This document shows positions 25,126 through 34,777 of a stretch of 64,000 nucleotides of DNA, in pieces. The stretch comes from JAUNSR01 sp036655355 (GTDB lineage: Bacteria > Bacteroidota > Bacteroidia > Bacteroidales > JAUNSR01). The notes beneath the pieces were generated by a model. That model had not been told where the DNA came from. It did not search any database and worked only from the letters and a program-made list of their open reading frames with translations. The stretch lies in NCBI GenBank assembly GCA_036655355.1, contig JAVVQG010000005.1:1-64000 (forward strand), in the 5' to 3' direction. Numbering within the stretch: position 1 is the first letter of the stretch; each line of letters starts with the position of its first letter. A program made the position numbers and the translations under genes.

Positions 25126-26937
25126 TCATTTTACAATTACCTTTTTCATGAATTTCTCATGATCATTACCCCCTTCAAGAATATAAATCCCTTTCGACCA
25201 TGAGGAGACGTCTATTGTCATTGATGATCGTTGCATGTTTGAGTTATCATATACAACATTTCCTCCAATTCCGTACACTTTGATATAGGAAAGGGTATGA
25301 TTAGCAGAAATATTAATACGATCCGAAGTTGGATTCGGATAAACCTCAACTAGGATATCGTCTTCATTAAAAGGACTAGCTACCAAACCTGCATCAATCT
25401 GCCGGGACTCTATCTTAATAAGATCACTGGTTAATGTTACATCCAAATAGGAAATATAATTTGCAGCAGCATAGATTTTAGACCATTGCTTCTCTCCGGT
25501 CGCTTTAGACATCGCGTACACTTGATACTTACCATTGGGAATCTCCAACGGTATTGCTACTCGAAACGAAGGAATATCCACACCATATAAAAGTGCGATA
25601 GACTCCTGAGGGATGGAAGCTCCTAGCTGATGTACAAGTTCTCCATTTTGAAATAATCCCAGTCCCAATTCACCACTGAAAGGATAAGCTCCGAAATTAT
25701 ATACCATTCCCGGTTTTACAATCAAAAGGTTAGTACGACTTGTTTCCGTTTGTTGACAAGTCAGGTTATTTCTAAATATGAATATGGAACGAGGCGTCGA
25801 TTCGGAACTTGGTTTCTGAATTCCTACGGAGATAACATGACTGCGGTTATAACCATTATCAGCAGAAGTATTAAGCGGATTTAATGCCGTAAGAACAAAA
25901 TACCCATCTGCAACTCCATCCCATCCCCAATTAAAATGAAATAATCCCTGCTGATCGTATCCATCACATACAAAAGAGTGTCCTCCTCTGGAAGATTGCC
26001 CCCCATAAAGTACGGGGCGACCTGCATCCAATTCATCTCGAATTAGCTTTTCCCACTCGTTGTAAGGAACATATTCCCGATGATAATTCTGCATGTTCGA
26101 GTCATAACCAAAGTATTTGGTCAATGAAATGGGAACAAATTCATTATAAGCACCACTTCCTCCATTTTCCCCGATATTGTAATCCATTTCAATAGAAATA
26201 CCACAGTCCGACATTAATAAAGAAACTGCGTCTTTGGCAACTTGAGGGGAGTTCTGATCATAGGTAGGAAGCATATTATCCCAATCATATTGATGTTCGG
26301 AAAATACAGAACTCAGTGCCATATTTATTGAGGGCGTAACATAATACTTCATACCTAATCCTCTTTCAGGATAAGAATAATACTTCATAATTTGAGCCAT
26401 CGCGGTTGCTACACAACCGGTGACAACCTTTCTACCTTTTACAGAAGGACATAAATCATTATAAGGGGCATCCTGTCCCCATTTTATTTCACCTAATAAC
26501 GGGGCACACTCCTTCATTTGAGAAGCCTGTTTCTTCTCGGGCATATACACGAATCCATTATTTTCCGAGTTCAATTCATCTTTATAGAGCGTTATCCAAT
26601 TGAAAAAATTCGGAGGCAAATTATCAACATCAATGCTACTGCTCGTAGAATAGCCCAACACGGGCACCAATGCGTCATCACCCGATGCTATGACAAAACC
26701 CTGTGAATTCTCCAAATTAAATATATAAAACAGAGGATCTTTTGTACCGTCCTCTTCCAATATCGATTTGATTACTACCTCTTTAAACCGGACATCTTCA
26801 TTTCCGGAACGAGTCGTAAATTTCATCTGATAAAATTCCTTCGCATTTTGAAGAGCGACATGCTTCGGAATGACTGCTCCCTGAAGAGATATCGAAAGAA
26901 AACATATAAATACCAACAATAATTTATAGTATTTCAT
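25126..26937 (-). CDS. C10 family cysteine protease (streptopain-like) with type IX sorting domain
   Basis: The start at 26937 (MKYYKLLLVFICFLSISLQG) is chosen because it begins a clean signal peptide; the frame extends 10 codons further. The 603-residue protein has a Spi-type prodomain (about 25-140), then the catalytic domain with Cys175 (VVTGCVATAMAQIMKYY) and His320 (GGHSFVCDGYD), followed by FNWGWDG. The last 75 residues (VYPNPTSDRINIS... KGIYILEG... KKVIVK) form a Por secretion system C-terminal domain, so the protease should be exported by T9SS. It resembles streptopain and periodontain/PrtT-like enzymes. Maturation probably removes the prodomain. Confidence 0.93.
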   Translation of the reverse strand: MKYYKLLLVFICFLSISLQGAVIPKHVALQNAKEFYQMKFTTRSGNEDVRFKEVVIKSILEEDGTKDPLFYIFNLENSQGFVIASGDDALVPVLGYSTSSSIDVDNLPPNFFNWITLYKDELNSENNGFVYMPEKKQASQMKECAPLLGEIKWGQDAPYNDLCPSVKGRKVVTGCVATAMAQIMKYYSYPERGLGMKYYVTPSINMALSSVFSEHQYDWDNMLPTYDQNSPQVAKDAVSLLMSDCGISIEMDYNIGENGGSGAYNEFVPISLTKYFGYDSNMQNYHREYVPYNEWEKLIRDELDAGRPVLYGGQSSRGGHSFVCDGYDQQGLFHFNWGWDGVADGYFVLTALNPLNTSADNGYNRSHVISVGIQKPSSESTPRSIFIFRNNLTCQQTETSRTNLLIVKPGMVYNFGAYPFSGELGLGLFQNGELVHQLGASIPQESIALLYGVDIPSFRVAIPLEIPNGKYQVYAMSKATGEKQWSKIYAAANYISYLDVTLTSDLIKIESRQIDAGLVASPFNEDDILVEVYPNPTSDRINISANHTLSYIKVYGIGGNVVYDNSNMQRSSMTIDVSSWSKGIYILEGGNDHEKFMKKVIVK

Positions 26938-26955
26938 GGTGTTATGAGTAATAAT

Positions 26956-26994
26956 ATAAAGAGGCAATTTCCAGAAGGAAACTGCCTCTTTATA
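26956..26994 (-). terminator. Terminator between lipoprotein and C10 protease genes
   Basis: AAAGAGGCAATTTCC (26958-26972) pairs with GGAAACTGCCTCTTT (26977-26991) with one mismatch. It may partly end the susC-susD-lipoprotein transcript, so protease levels could differ from those of the transporter. Confidence 0.75.
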
Positions 26995-27025
26995 GAAGTT
27001 TTAATTGTTCATATTTCTCACTCTT

Positions 27026-27775
27026 TTAATTTGCAGGAATGGTGAACGACTCGGCAAACGAACCGAATGAGCCTGCAGACACATAATGCTCAAGATCCAT
27101 ATAAACCACCCCGTCTTGCATAATACCGCTTCCCCTTACAGAAACGTAACCATAGGTCGCGTGAGTCCAAGCTTTTTGAGAGGCGACAGTAGCTTTTCCG
27201 GTATTGTCTACATCCACTCTCACATCTAAGTTTTCTTCATAAAGATTTTTTAGAATAAAGAAGTTTGCCTGGTCAGCTTTAACAATCTCAACTTCCCATT
27301 CTCCTCCAAACGCTTCAGAAGTAAAAATACTTGGTTGCGTCAGGGTTGTCCAGCTCAGTTTACGAGAAATCGTAACATCCATCTCCCCTATTCCATGTGT
27401 TCCAACTACATTTCCTTCTGCGATACTTAATTTTGCTGTATACTTTGAAACAAAGTCCATATTCTCAAGATCACATACAATCTGAAGGACTCCTTCTTTA
27501 GAGCCGTCCGCAAATGAAATTGTTTGACTAGGAATTGAAAGAGCATCTGATATTTTCACAGGAGTAACCTTGACAGTATTAACAGAGGTTGATTCTCTAT
27601 AGACTGGTACCGATACGATATTATCAGTATTTACTTCTACAATCAAAGTCTTGTTGCCAAAAGACACATAATTCAAATTTTCACTTTCATATACTTCTCT
27701 GATGTTATCCTGATTACATGCAGGAAAAAGAAGAGACAAGGAAAATATTGCGGTCAATATATATATTTTATTCAT
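27026..27775 (-). CDS. Surface lipoprotein of unknown function in the susCD/protease locus
   Basis: A 249-residue lipoprotein (LFPACNQDNIRE at the cleavage site). The mature part looks all-beta: an Ig- or Calx-like first domain (SVPVYRESTSVNTVKVTPVKI... GVLQIVCDLENMDF) and a second domain with EWEVEIVKADQANFFILKNL. I do not recognise a specific family. Third-gene lipoproteins after susD are often surface glycan- or peptide-binding proteins, and that is the likely role here. It starts 24 nt after the susD stop. Confidence 0.75.
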   Translation of the reverse strand: MNKIYILTAIFSLSLLFPACNQDNIREVYESENLNYVSFGNKTLIVEVNTDNIVSVPVYRESTSVNTVKVTPVKISDALSIPSQTISFADGSKEGVLQIVCDLENMDFVSKYTAKLSIAEGNVVGTHGIGEMDVTISRKLSWTTLTQPSIFTSEAFGGEWEVEIVKADQANFFILKNLYEENLDVRVDVDNTGKATVASQKAWTHATYGYVSVRGSGIMQDGVVYMDLEHYVSAGSFGSFAESFTIPAN

Positions 27776-27799
27776 AATATCTACACATTAAATAATTGA

Positions 27800-29359
27800 T
27801 TATAACGGATTCTGATCCTCTTCTGAGATATTGACATTACCATCAAATTCCGATTGAGGAATCGTAAGAATAAATGTCTTCCATCCAGCCTGTTTGGTTT
27901 CTGAAGAAACAAGTTTTTGTGAATGGTTAGACCCTTCGTAATCACGATTGAACCCTACATGCAGACGTAATAAATCAAAGATTCGACCAGTTTCACCCCA
28001 GAGTTCGATACGACGCTGAAGAATAATCTCATCGAGAAGCGTGACAGGCTCAGCTACCGTAGTTGTTCCATATTGATCCTTGGTCAAAGTGGATGATTCT
28101 GCTCTAGAATTTAGCTGAGCTTCATAATTTTTGTCTCGGATCACTCCAAACTTCAGCATCAATTCTTTAGCTCCGCTATAATTACCCAAACGGCATAAAG
28201 CTTCGGCTTCCACTAAAAGCATCTCTTCTGCACGCATAAAGATATAATCAGACTCAGTGGAAGAATTCGCCAATGTGAATTTAAACTGATTATAGCTGCA
28301 TTCTGTTCCAGTTGCATTGTTTGCTGCAAGCTTACCATACCACCATTTCTTACGAACGTCGGTAGTATTAATCTGCTCATATAACCAAGCGCTAATGCAT
28401 TTGCGAGAAGTTTTTCCGTAATAATCCTGCGAAGAGTCCATATGCGAACCAAATGAGGCATAAACAGTGGCTTGATCTCCAATGATTTTAGCACCCCAAA
28501 TTACCGAACCAAGAGCTACACTATTAAAGCCTGAAGTCAGTTCTTTATCGGTCATCAAGGTCAAACCTGGTTTTAGACGGGCTGCTTTTGCGGCATCAGC
28601 TGCTTCTTGCCATTTATTTTGAGTCAAAGCAATATTTGCTTTAATACCATAAGCGGTATATAAATCCATATGAGATGGATGTGCTTGTGGTTCAGCTTTC
28701 TTCAGATACTCAATTGCAGCTGTAATATCATCATTAATCAAATCATATGTTTCTTGAACGGTTCCTCGTGCCTTACCTTCTGTTCCCGCTGCGGTCGGTT
28801 CGGTATAAAGCGGCACTCCCGGTTTTGATTCATTTCCGATATAGGTCTGCTGAAACATTCTGATCAAATAAAAATAGCTATAAGCACGTATTGCGTAAGC
28901 TTGTCCAATCACACTGTTTACCTTGGCTTCTGTTCCTTTAATATCATTCTGCGCAGCCAATATATAGTTTGCATTGCTTATTAAAGTATAATAATAGTTC
29001 CAAGTCGCGTATGAGCGCCATGCTTTACTTGAATACCGTGAATTTACATTGTGTCTGTAATCAAAATAAAACCATCCGGATCCCTGTTCATTCTGATTCA
29101 TATCATCACCCAACAAATCTCCTACTAATCCGGTTGACATGTTACCGAAATTCTGGTGCGTATTTCCGTCAGACCATCCGGACGAATACATCATACGATA
29201 AATTCCGTTCAATGCAATTTGTGTTCCTTCGGCATTCCCCAAGAGCACCGATCCCGAAACCGCATCCGTAGGAACTGTTTCTAGCTTATCTTCACAAGAA
29301 GTGAATCCTGTCATTAGTCCAGCTGCTATAACTAATGCGTTTATATATTTTTTCATCAT
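27800..29359 (-). CDS. SusD/RagB family outer membrane lipoprotein (locus 1)
   Basis: A 519-residue SusD-like protein with lipobox GFTSCEDKLETVPTDAV. TPR-like helices (AYAIRAYSYFYLIRMFQQTY, YTAYGIKANIALTQNKWQEAADAAKAARL) and the C-terminal LLDEIILQRRIELWGETGRIFDLLRLH are typical. It forms the lid of the SusC barrel at the cell surface and binds the incoming ligand. It starts 18 nt after susC. Nearby proteases suggest peptides as ligand, as for RagB. Confidence 0.92.
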   Translation of the reverse strand: MMKKYINALVIAAGLMTGFTSCEDKLETVPTDAVSGSVLLGNAEGTQIALNGIYRMMYSSGWSDGNTHQNFGNMSTGLVGDLLGDDMNQNEQGSGWFYFDYRHNVNSRYSSKAWRSYATWNYYYTLISNANYILAAQNDIKGTEAKVNSVIGQAYAIRAYSYFYLIRMFQQTYIGNESKPGVPLYTEPTAAGTEGKARGTVQETYDLINDDITAAIEYLKKAEPQAHPSHMDLYTAYGIKANIALTQNKWQEAADAAKAARLKPGLTLMTDKELTSGFNSVALGSVIWGAKIIGDQATVYASFGSHMDSSQDYYGKTSRKCISAWLYEQINTTDVRKKWWYGKLAANNATGTECSYNQFKFTLANSSTESDYIFMRAEEMLLVEAEALCRLGNYSGAKELMLKFGVIRDKNYEAQLNSRAESSTLTKDQYGTTTVAEPVTLLDEIILQRRIELWGETGRIFDLLRLHVGFNRDYEGSNHSQKLVSSETKQAGWKTFILTIPQSEFDGNVNISEEDQNPL

Positions 29360-29377
29360 AAATACAATTTAATTGGA

Positions 29378-32300
29378 TTAGAATCTAATATCAATACCAA
29401 AAGAGATGGTTTTGGATGGTGTGTAAGTATAATCGGTTCCACCTGAGAAGTTATACTGAGGGTCCATACCATCAAGATGTGAGAATACTGCCAGATTATC
29501 AGCTGTTCCAAATACCCGAACTGATTCAAATTTGATTTTATTCATCCATCTTTTAGGTAAATTGTATCCTAACGTGATGTTCTTAATCGCAAAATAAGAA
29601 GCATCAACCAACATATCACTTGTTGTTCTTTGGTCATCACCCCACATTATTTTTGCAACATCAGTTTGATCACCCGGATTCTGCCATCTTCTAAGAGCAT
29701 TTGAATGGAATGTTATCCCTTTATAAGTAGTTGGATTCATGAAACCATTATAAAGACCGTCTAGAATCTTTCCTCCAACAGAATAAGTAGTCATGATTGA
29801 CAAATCGAATCCACGATAACGCAACTCATTGCTCCATGATCCGAAGATTTTCGGCATACGAGAACCCGCTATAACACGATTGTCATTAACGTTACTTGTA
29901 CTGCTTGTTTTAACACGTTCTGTCCCTGTCACATTACCGTCTCCATCTTTGATGTCTCTGTTCTCCCAATACAATTTACTACCTGTGATTGGATCAATAC
30001 CGGCTGATTCAGGTAAGTAGAATGAATAAATTGATTCTCCTTCACGATAAATATAGCTTCCACTGATAATATCTTCTCCATCTACCAGTTTCGTGATTTT
30101 ATTCTTAACATGGCTACCCATTATAGTTGTAGTCCACCCAAAATTATCTGTACTAAATACATCGTATGCCAAAGACAACTCAAAACCACGGTTCCACATG
30201 TTACCGATATTGGTATAGGCACCGTCAAATCCGGTAGATGTTGCCATTGGTTTAAACAACAACATATCGGAAGTTTTCTTCTGGAAGAAATCAGCAACAA
30301 TGGACAAACGATTGAATAAACGTGCGTCAATTCCGATGTTCAAGTTTTTATTTTTCTCCCATTTCAGGTTTTTATTTTCAAGACCTGACACGACAGCACC
30401 GTTAAGGGCCGCATTACTCCAACCCAAATTATAGTTGGACTGCCATGCGTAATAACCACCTACCTGGTCATTACCCTGCACACCGTAACTACCTTTCAAG
30501 GATAGGTTATCAACCCATGTAATATCTTCCATAAATTTCTCCTGAGAGATTCTCCAGCTAGCACCCATAGACCAGAAATTACCCCAACGACTGTCTTTAA
30601 AGAAACGAGAAGAGCCATCCGTACGCCAGCTTCCCGATAGGTAATATTTACCTAGGTAGTCGTAGTTCAAACGAGTCAATACCGATTCAAGAGAATAACG
30701 GTCTTGAGAAGAAGATGCATCCGTAATCGTTGATGCTCCCGCTAATTCATAAATACCGCCTAATGGGAATCCTGTTTTTTGAGCTGACAAATTATTCACT
30801 TTAAGTGCATAATACTCATGTCCTAACAAGAACTGCACGTTATGATCACCAAATTGGTGATTATAATTCAATAATTGATTAAATGTATAGGTAAGAGCTC
30901 TGGATGTAGATTTTGACAAACGTCCATTTACATTGGCTGCATTTCCATTATAAGGGTTGTAATATGACATTACTTGAGAGTTATAATAGTCAGCTCCAAA
31001 ATTAGCAGTCAACTCTAACCCTTCAAATACGCCGTATTTATCGCCTTCTAGGAAGAAACGAACATATTCACGTGTCGAGAAGTTATCACGAACGGTTGCA
31101 GATTTATCATCTATCAATGTACCAATTGGATTCCAGTTATTCTGAATCGGACGGTTTGCACCATAATCAAATACTTTATTACCGTTTTCATCCAATACCG
31201 GTCCACCGTCCGGACTCTGTGCATATACCGGATAAATCGGCGCCATCTGTTGTGCTGAAAACCAAACATTCGAGTTTTGAGAACCCGTAGCTGAAGAGTA
31301 ATTGTATTTTGTCTGTGCAAAGTTTACATTCATTCCGAATTTCATCCAGTCCGTTGTATTATTATCAACATTCATACGACCGGAAAAACGCTCAAAGTCT
31401 GTTGTTATCAACAAACCTTCTTCTTTCAAATAACCCAACGAAGCAATAAATTTCGTGTTTTTAGAACCGCCATTCACACTGAACTGATACTCTTGGCGCA
31501 AAGGATTTTCTTCTGTTAACTCATCCATCCAGTCTTCGCTATATCGAAGTTGGGCATTTGGATTAAACAATCCCGTAGTAGGGTCAATTAGCTCAGAAGC
31601 CGGAACATTGTAAGGATTATACTCCTCATTTACACCAAAAATACCAACTGAAGAGCTCGCCATTCGTTCAAGGGCGACCTGTGCAGCTGCTGCAGCACTC
31701 ATACCATCTTGATAAATCGCCTGATTTTTATACCCTTCATAGGCCAACTGAATAAACTCTGATTCATTAACCGTATCGTAACGTTTCAATGCTCTTGAGG
31801 CAAAACCCCAACTTGCTTTAAGGTTTACAGTTGTTTTATCTGAACTTCCCGATCCTTTTTTAGTTGTGATCATCACAACCCCATTCGCACCACGAGATCC
31901 ATAAAGAGCTGCTGCCGATGCATCTTTCAACACAGTTAAAGATTCAATGTCATTTGGATTAATCGCAGAAATAGAGCCTCCATAAGGCACTCCGTCTACT
32001 ACATATAAAGGGGTATTTGTAGCATTGATTGATCCAAATCCACGAATAACCAAGTTCGAACTAGAACCCGGTTCTCCACCACCCGATGTTGACTGAACAC
32101 CTGTAACAGTTCCTTCAATTGCCTTTGATACAGAGGAAACAAGACGTTTTTCAATCTTATCAGCTTTCACAACTTGCGCCGATCCGGTAAAAGAAGCTTT
32201 TTTCGTTGTACCGTAAGCCACAACCATTACCTCTTCAAGTTCTTCGGCATCTGACTCCAATACAATTCTTAAATTAGGTCTGATAGCAACTTCTTGTGTT

Positions 32301-32548
32301 TTCATCCCCACATATGAAACAGTCAAAAATTTCACTGTTTTTTCAACATTCAACTCAAATTTACCATCAAAATTAGTTACCGTACCCGTTGTAGTTCCTT
32401 TAGCCACAATTGAAGCACCGATAACCGGCTCTCCGTCTTCCGCAGAGATTACAACACCCGACACCTTGGTCGTTTGTGCTGTCGCTAAACCTATACCTAT
32501 AAATAGGCATAATAACATACTGAGTAGTTTTCTCATAATTAGCAACAA
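29378..32548 (-). CDS. SusC/RagA family TonB-linked outer membrane transporter (locus 1)
   Basis: A 1056-residue protein. After a signal peptide (MRKLLSMLLCLFIGIGLATAQ, best start at 32536) comes a carboxypeptidase-D-like domain (about 28-110, SGVVISAEDGEPVIGASIVAKG), a TonB-dependent plug with VVAYGTTKKA, GVQSTSGG, NDIESLTVLKDASAAALYGSRGANGVVMITTKKG, and a 22-strand barrel. It imports a SusD-bound ligand using TonB energy. It is the first gene of the locus susC-susD-lipoprotein-C10-M16. Confidence 0.94.
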   Translation of the reverse strand: MLLIMRKLLSMLLCLFIGIGLATAQTTKVSGVVISAEDGEPVIGASIVAKGTTTGTVTNFDGKFELNVEKTVKFLTVSYVGMKTQEVAIRPNLRIVLESDAEELEEVMVVAYGTTKKASFTGSAQVVKADKIEKRLVSSVSKAIEGTVTGVQSTSGGGEPGSSSNLVIRGFGSINATNTPLYVVDGVPYGGSISAINPNDIESLTVLKDASAAALYGSRGANGVVMITTKKGSGSSDKTTVNLKASWGFASRALKRYDTVNESEFIQLAYEGYKNQAIYQDGMSAAAAAQVALERMASSSVGIFGVNEEYNPYNVPASELIDPTTGLFNPNAQLRYSEDWMDELTEENPLRQEYQFSVNGGSKNTKFIASLGYLKEEGLLITTDFERFSGRMNVDNNTTDWMKFGMNVNFAQTKYNYSSATGSQNSNVWFSAQQMAPIYPVYAQSPDGGPVLDENGNKVFDYGANRPIQNNWNPIGTLIDDKSATVRDNFSTREYVRFFLEGDKYGVFEGLELTANFGADYYNSQVMSYYNPYNGNAANVNGRLSKSTSRALTYTFNQLLNYNHQFGDHNVQFLLGHEYYALKVNNLSAQKTGFPLGGIYELAGASTITDASSSQDRYSLESVLTRLNYDYLGKYYLSGSWRTDGSSRFFKDSRWGNFWSMGASWRISQEKFMEDITWVDNLSLKGSYGVQGNDQVGGYYAWQSNYNLGWSNAALNGAVVSGLENKNLKWEKNKNLNIGIDARLFNRLSIVADFFQKKTSDMLLFKPMATSTGFDGAYTNIGNMWNRGFELSLAYDVFSTDNFGWTTTIMGSHVKNKITKLVDGEDIISGSYIYREGESIYSFYLPESAGIDPITGSKLYWENRDIKDGDGNVTGTERVKTSSTSNVNDNRVIAGSRMPKIFGSWSNELRYRGFDLSIMTTYSVGGKILDGLYNGFMNPTTYKGITFHSNALRRWQNPGDQTDVAKIMWGDDQRTTSDMLVDASYFAIKNITLGYNLPKRWMNKIKFESVRVFGTADNLAVFSHLDGMDPQYNFSGGTDYTYTPSKTISFGIDIRF

Positions 32549-32585
32549 TTTTAATTAAACAATGATTACACTTTTTATTACTTGG

Positions 32586-32593
32586 CAAATATA
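32586..32593 (-). promoter_or_regulatory. -7 element of susC (locus 1)
   Basis: The minus strand reads TATATTTG, a perfect TAnnTTTG, about 50 nt upstream of the best susC start. No matching TTTG is present at the usual distance, so activation by a regulator is plausible. Confidence 0.55.
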
Positions 32594-33131
32594 AATATAA
32601 TTTACAATTGGATGTTATTTTTTATAAAAAACTTTCTTTTTGTAAAATATAAGCAAACAAAAAAACCATAATAAAACTAAGAACTAAAGCAATAACGTAA
32701 TTTATTAATATTCAAAATAATACAATCTCATTCATCTATAAATACGCCAAATTCACTTTAATAATTCATCTATTAATCCTCGGTAATGGTTATAATTTGA
32801 TTAAATTAAAGCATTAAAAATATCAATAATAACCACAAGAGAATAATTCAGCCATAACACTAAGACAGCATAAATGTTAATTAAATAACTTTTGTGATAT
32901 CTATTATAAATATTAAGACGCAACTGCTTGGATTAAATATATATAATTTTATTCTATTTTCATTTAATAAAAATAAAAATTAAGACCTAAATTCTGCTAT
33001 AGGACACTTTTATAACTCAACAAATAGTCTCAAATCCCCAATTCTCTTAAAAACAAGCAGAATGATTCTCAATTATGAATAAATCGTTGTAGTGAAAATA
33101 TTGAACTTGAAAGGTTTCGTTATAAACACAG

Positions 33132-33168
33132 CGAACCCCGAAAGTTTAAGTTTCAACTTTCGGGGTTC
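33132..33168 (-). terminator. Terminator after susD of locus 2
   Basis: AACCCCGAAAGTT pairs with AACTTTCGGGGTT (arms 33134-33147 and 33155-33167), 44 nt beyond the stop of the SusD gene. Confidence 0.85.
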
Positions 33169-33211
33169 ATTCCATTTAAATGCACATGTAAGTTCTATTT
33201 AGAAAACCGAA

Positions 33212-34765
33212 TCAACGGTTTCCACCGGCCCACCACACATTTTCGGTATATACATACTCGCCATTTCCATAAGCCTCTTTCACTTCCGGATTAGTCGTTG
33301 TATCGGCATTTCCGTATGGACAACGCAATGGGAACGGCTTCGGATTGTCCAGGAGAATGAAATCCTCGCCCAGCGCTTTCAGACGACGCACATCATTATA
33401 ACATTCCGTTGATTCGCCGGATGCTCCGAAGAAAGCAAGGTATTTCTGGATCATTACCTCTTGCAAAGGATTCGCATCAAACAAAGGTTCCACACTGGCT
33501 GTGAAATACGCTTCGGCATCCGATGCCGTCAGGGGAGCCGAGGTTTCCGATAATCCGCCGTAATACATCACCGCCGGAGCCTTTAATGCTGAATAAACGC
33601 TCAATTCCATGTTTCTGAAAGCAGCGGTGATGGCTTCCTGTAGAATCGGTTTGGCATCAGCGCTATTATTCAACCGACAGAGTGCTTCTGCTTTTAGAAA
33701 CAACACCTCATGATAGCTAAGATAGAGCGTTGGTGCAATCTGCGAGTAAACAAAAGCGGAGGTATTATAGGTATATTGCGCCTCTTCAGCTGTTCCGTTG
33801 GGAGCCATATAGAAGTTAGGGTCATCCGCACCGGTCATCTGTACCCAATCCGGGTCGAAGAATACGCGGCGGATACGCGGGTCATTTCGGGCGATCAGTT
33901 TATCCGACAAACTCTGGCTGGCGGCTAATGCATCGCGACTCCACTGAAAATCGAACAACGGATTCAAGTTATTCGCATCATAGATACTCAAGGCAGCTTG
34001 CTCTTCAAAACTCTGAAAAGAGAGATTCGCATACGAAATAACATCGTTGAGCGTTTCTGTTTTATTCGTGCTTCTGTAAAGCAAACGCATGGTGTAACGC
34101 GCTTTCAGACCATAGGCGAATTTGATCCACGCCGCTGCATCTCCCCCATAAACCAGGTCTTCTTTTGTAATCGGCGAAAAATCGGTACTCCCGAGATCGG
34201 CGATCGCCTCATCGAGTTGGGTCATGATACCCTCATAAATAACACTTTGTTTATCAATCGCCGGATTCATATAAACCGGTAATCCCTCCGGAGTAACCAA
34301 TGAAGCTTCTGACCAAGGAGTATCCCCGAACATATCCGTAAGCAGAGCGGAGGTATATGCAGCCAAAACACGAGCCATCCCACGTGTTACGAAATTCTCA
34401 TTCGCGGTTCCCTTGTCGATGGCAATACGGGCATTCTTCAATACGGCATAGAGGTTTACCCACACATTATTAAAGGTAGAGGAAGCCTGCGGCTCGCCCT
34501 CGCGGTGTTCGGCACGAGAAAGCTGATTATGCACCCCCACTTCGTGCTCAATATAAGAAGAGAGATAGGTATTGAAGTCGCCCCCTACATTATAGAAAGC
34601 CGTGGCAACAAGCAAATCGGCAACCAAAAGGTTTTCAGGAACATTCTGAGGGTTATCTTTATTCACGTTGATCCGATCCAGCGTATCTTCCGAACAGGCC
34701 GCGAAGCAACACCCCATTAAAAGCGCAACTGCTACACCTTGTATATGTTTACTAATTTTTCTCAT
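33212..34765 (-). CDS. SusD-like outer membrane lipoprotein (locus 2, SusD-like_2 type)
   Basis: A 517-residue lipoprotein (signal ending CCFAACSEDTL). The family pattern is clear: NVNKDNPQNVPENLLVADLLVATAFYN at the N-terminus, MARVLAAYTSALLTDMFGDTPWSEA, and FLKAEALCRLNNSADAKPILQEAI. The ending QEVMIQKYLAFFG... ECYNDVRRLK is typical of the SusD-like_2 subgroup. It lies 12 nt after susC of locus 2. The ligand is unknown; no enzymes are linked to the pair. Confidence 0.9.
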   Translation of the reverse strand: MRKISKHIQGVAVALLMGCCFAACSEDTLDRINVNKDNPQNVPENLLVADLLVATAFYNVGGDFNTYLSSYIEHEVGVHNQLSRAEHREGEPQASSTFNNVWVNLYAVLKNARIAIDKGTANENFVTRGMARVLAAYTSALLTDMFGDTPWSEASLVTPEGLPVYMNPAIDKQSVIYEGIMTQLDEAIADLGSTDFSPITKEDLVYGGDAAAWIKFAYGLKARYTMRLLYRSTNKTETLNDVISYANLSFQSFEEQAALSIYDANNLNPLFDFQWSRDALAASQSLSDKLIARNDPRIRRVFFDPDWVQMTGADDPNFYMAPNGTAEEAQYTYNTSAFVYSQIAPTLYLSYHEVLFLKAEALCRLNNSADAKPILQEAITAAFRNMELSVYSALKAPAVMYYGGLSETSAPLTASDAEAYFTASVEPLFDANPLQEVMIQKYLAFFGASGESTECYNDVRRLKALGEDFILLDNPKPFPLRCPYGNADTTTNPEVKEAYGNGEYVYTENVWWAGGNR

Positions 34766-34777
34766 AACAGATACTAT

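Larger units (their letters stand above)
32549..33211. other. AT-rich intergenic region between two susCD loci
   Basis: About 660 bp with no credible coding frame. It holds the -7 element of locus 1 near 32586 and the terminator of locus 2 near 33134. The middle part (about 32640-33100) is very AT-rich, and I see no repeats or known RNA in it. Confidence 0.7.

Noticed and set aside
28545..28580. GACCTTGATG on the minus strand, as in the leader core
   Set aside because: It is inside the susD coding sequence (GLTLMTD) and has no other part of the element.
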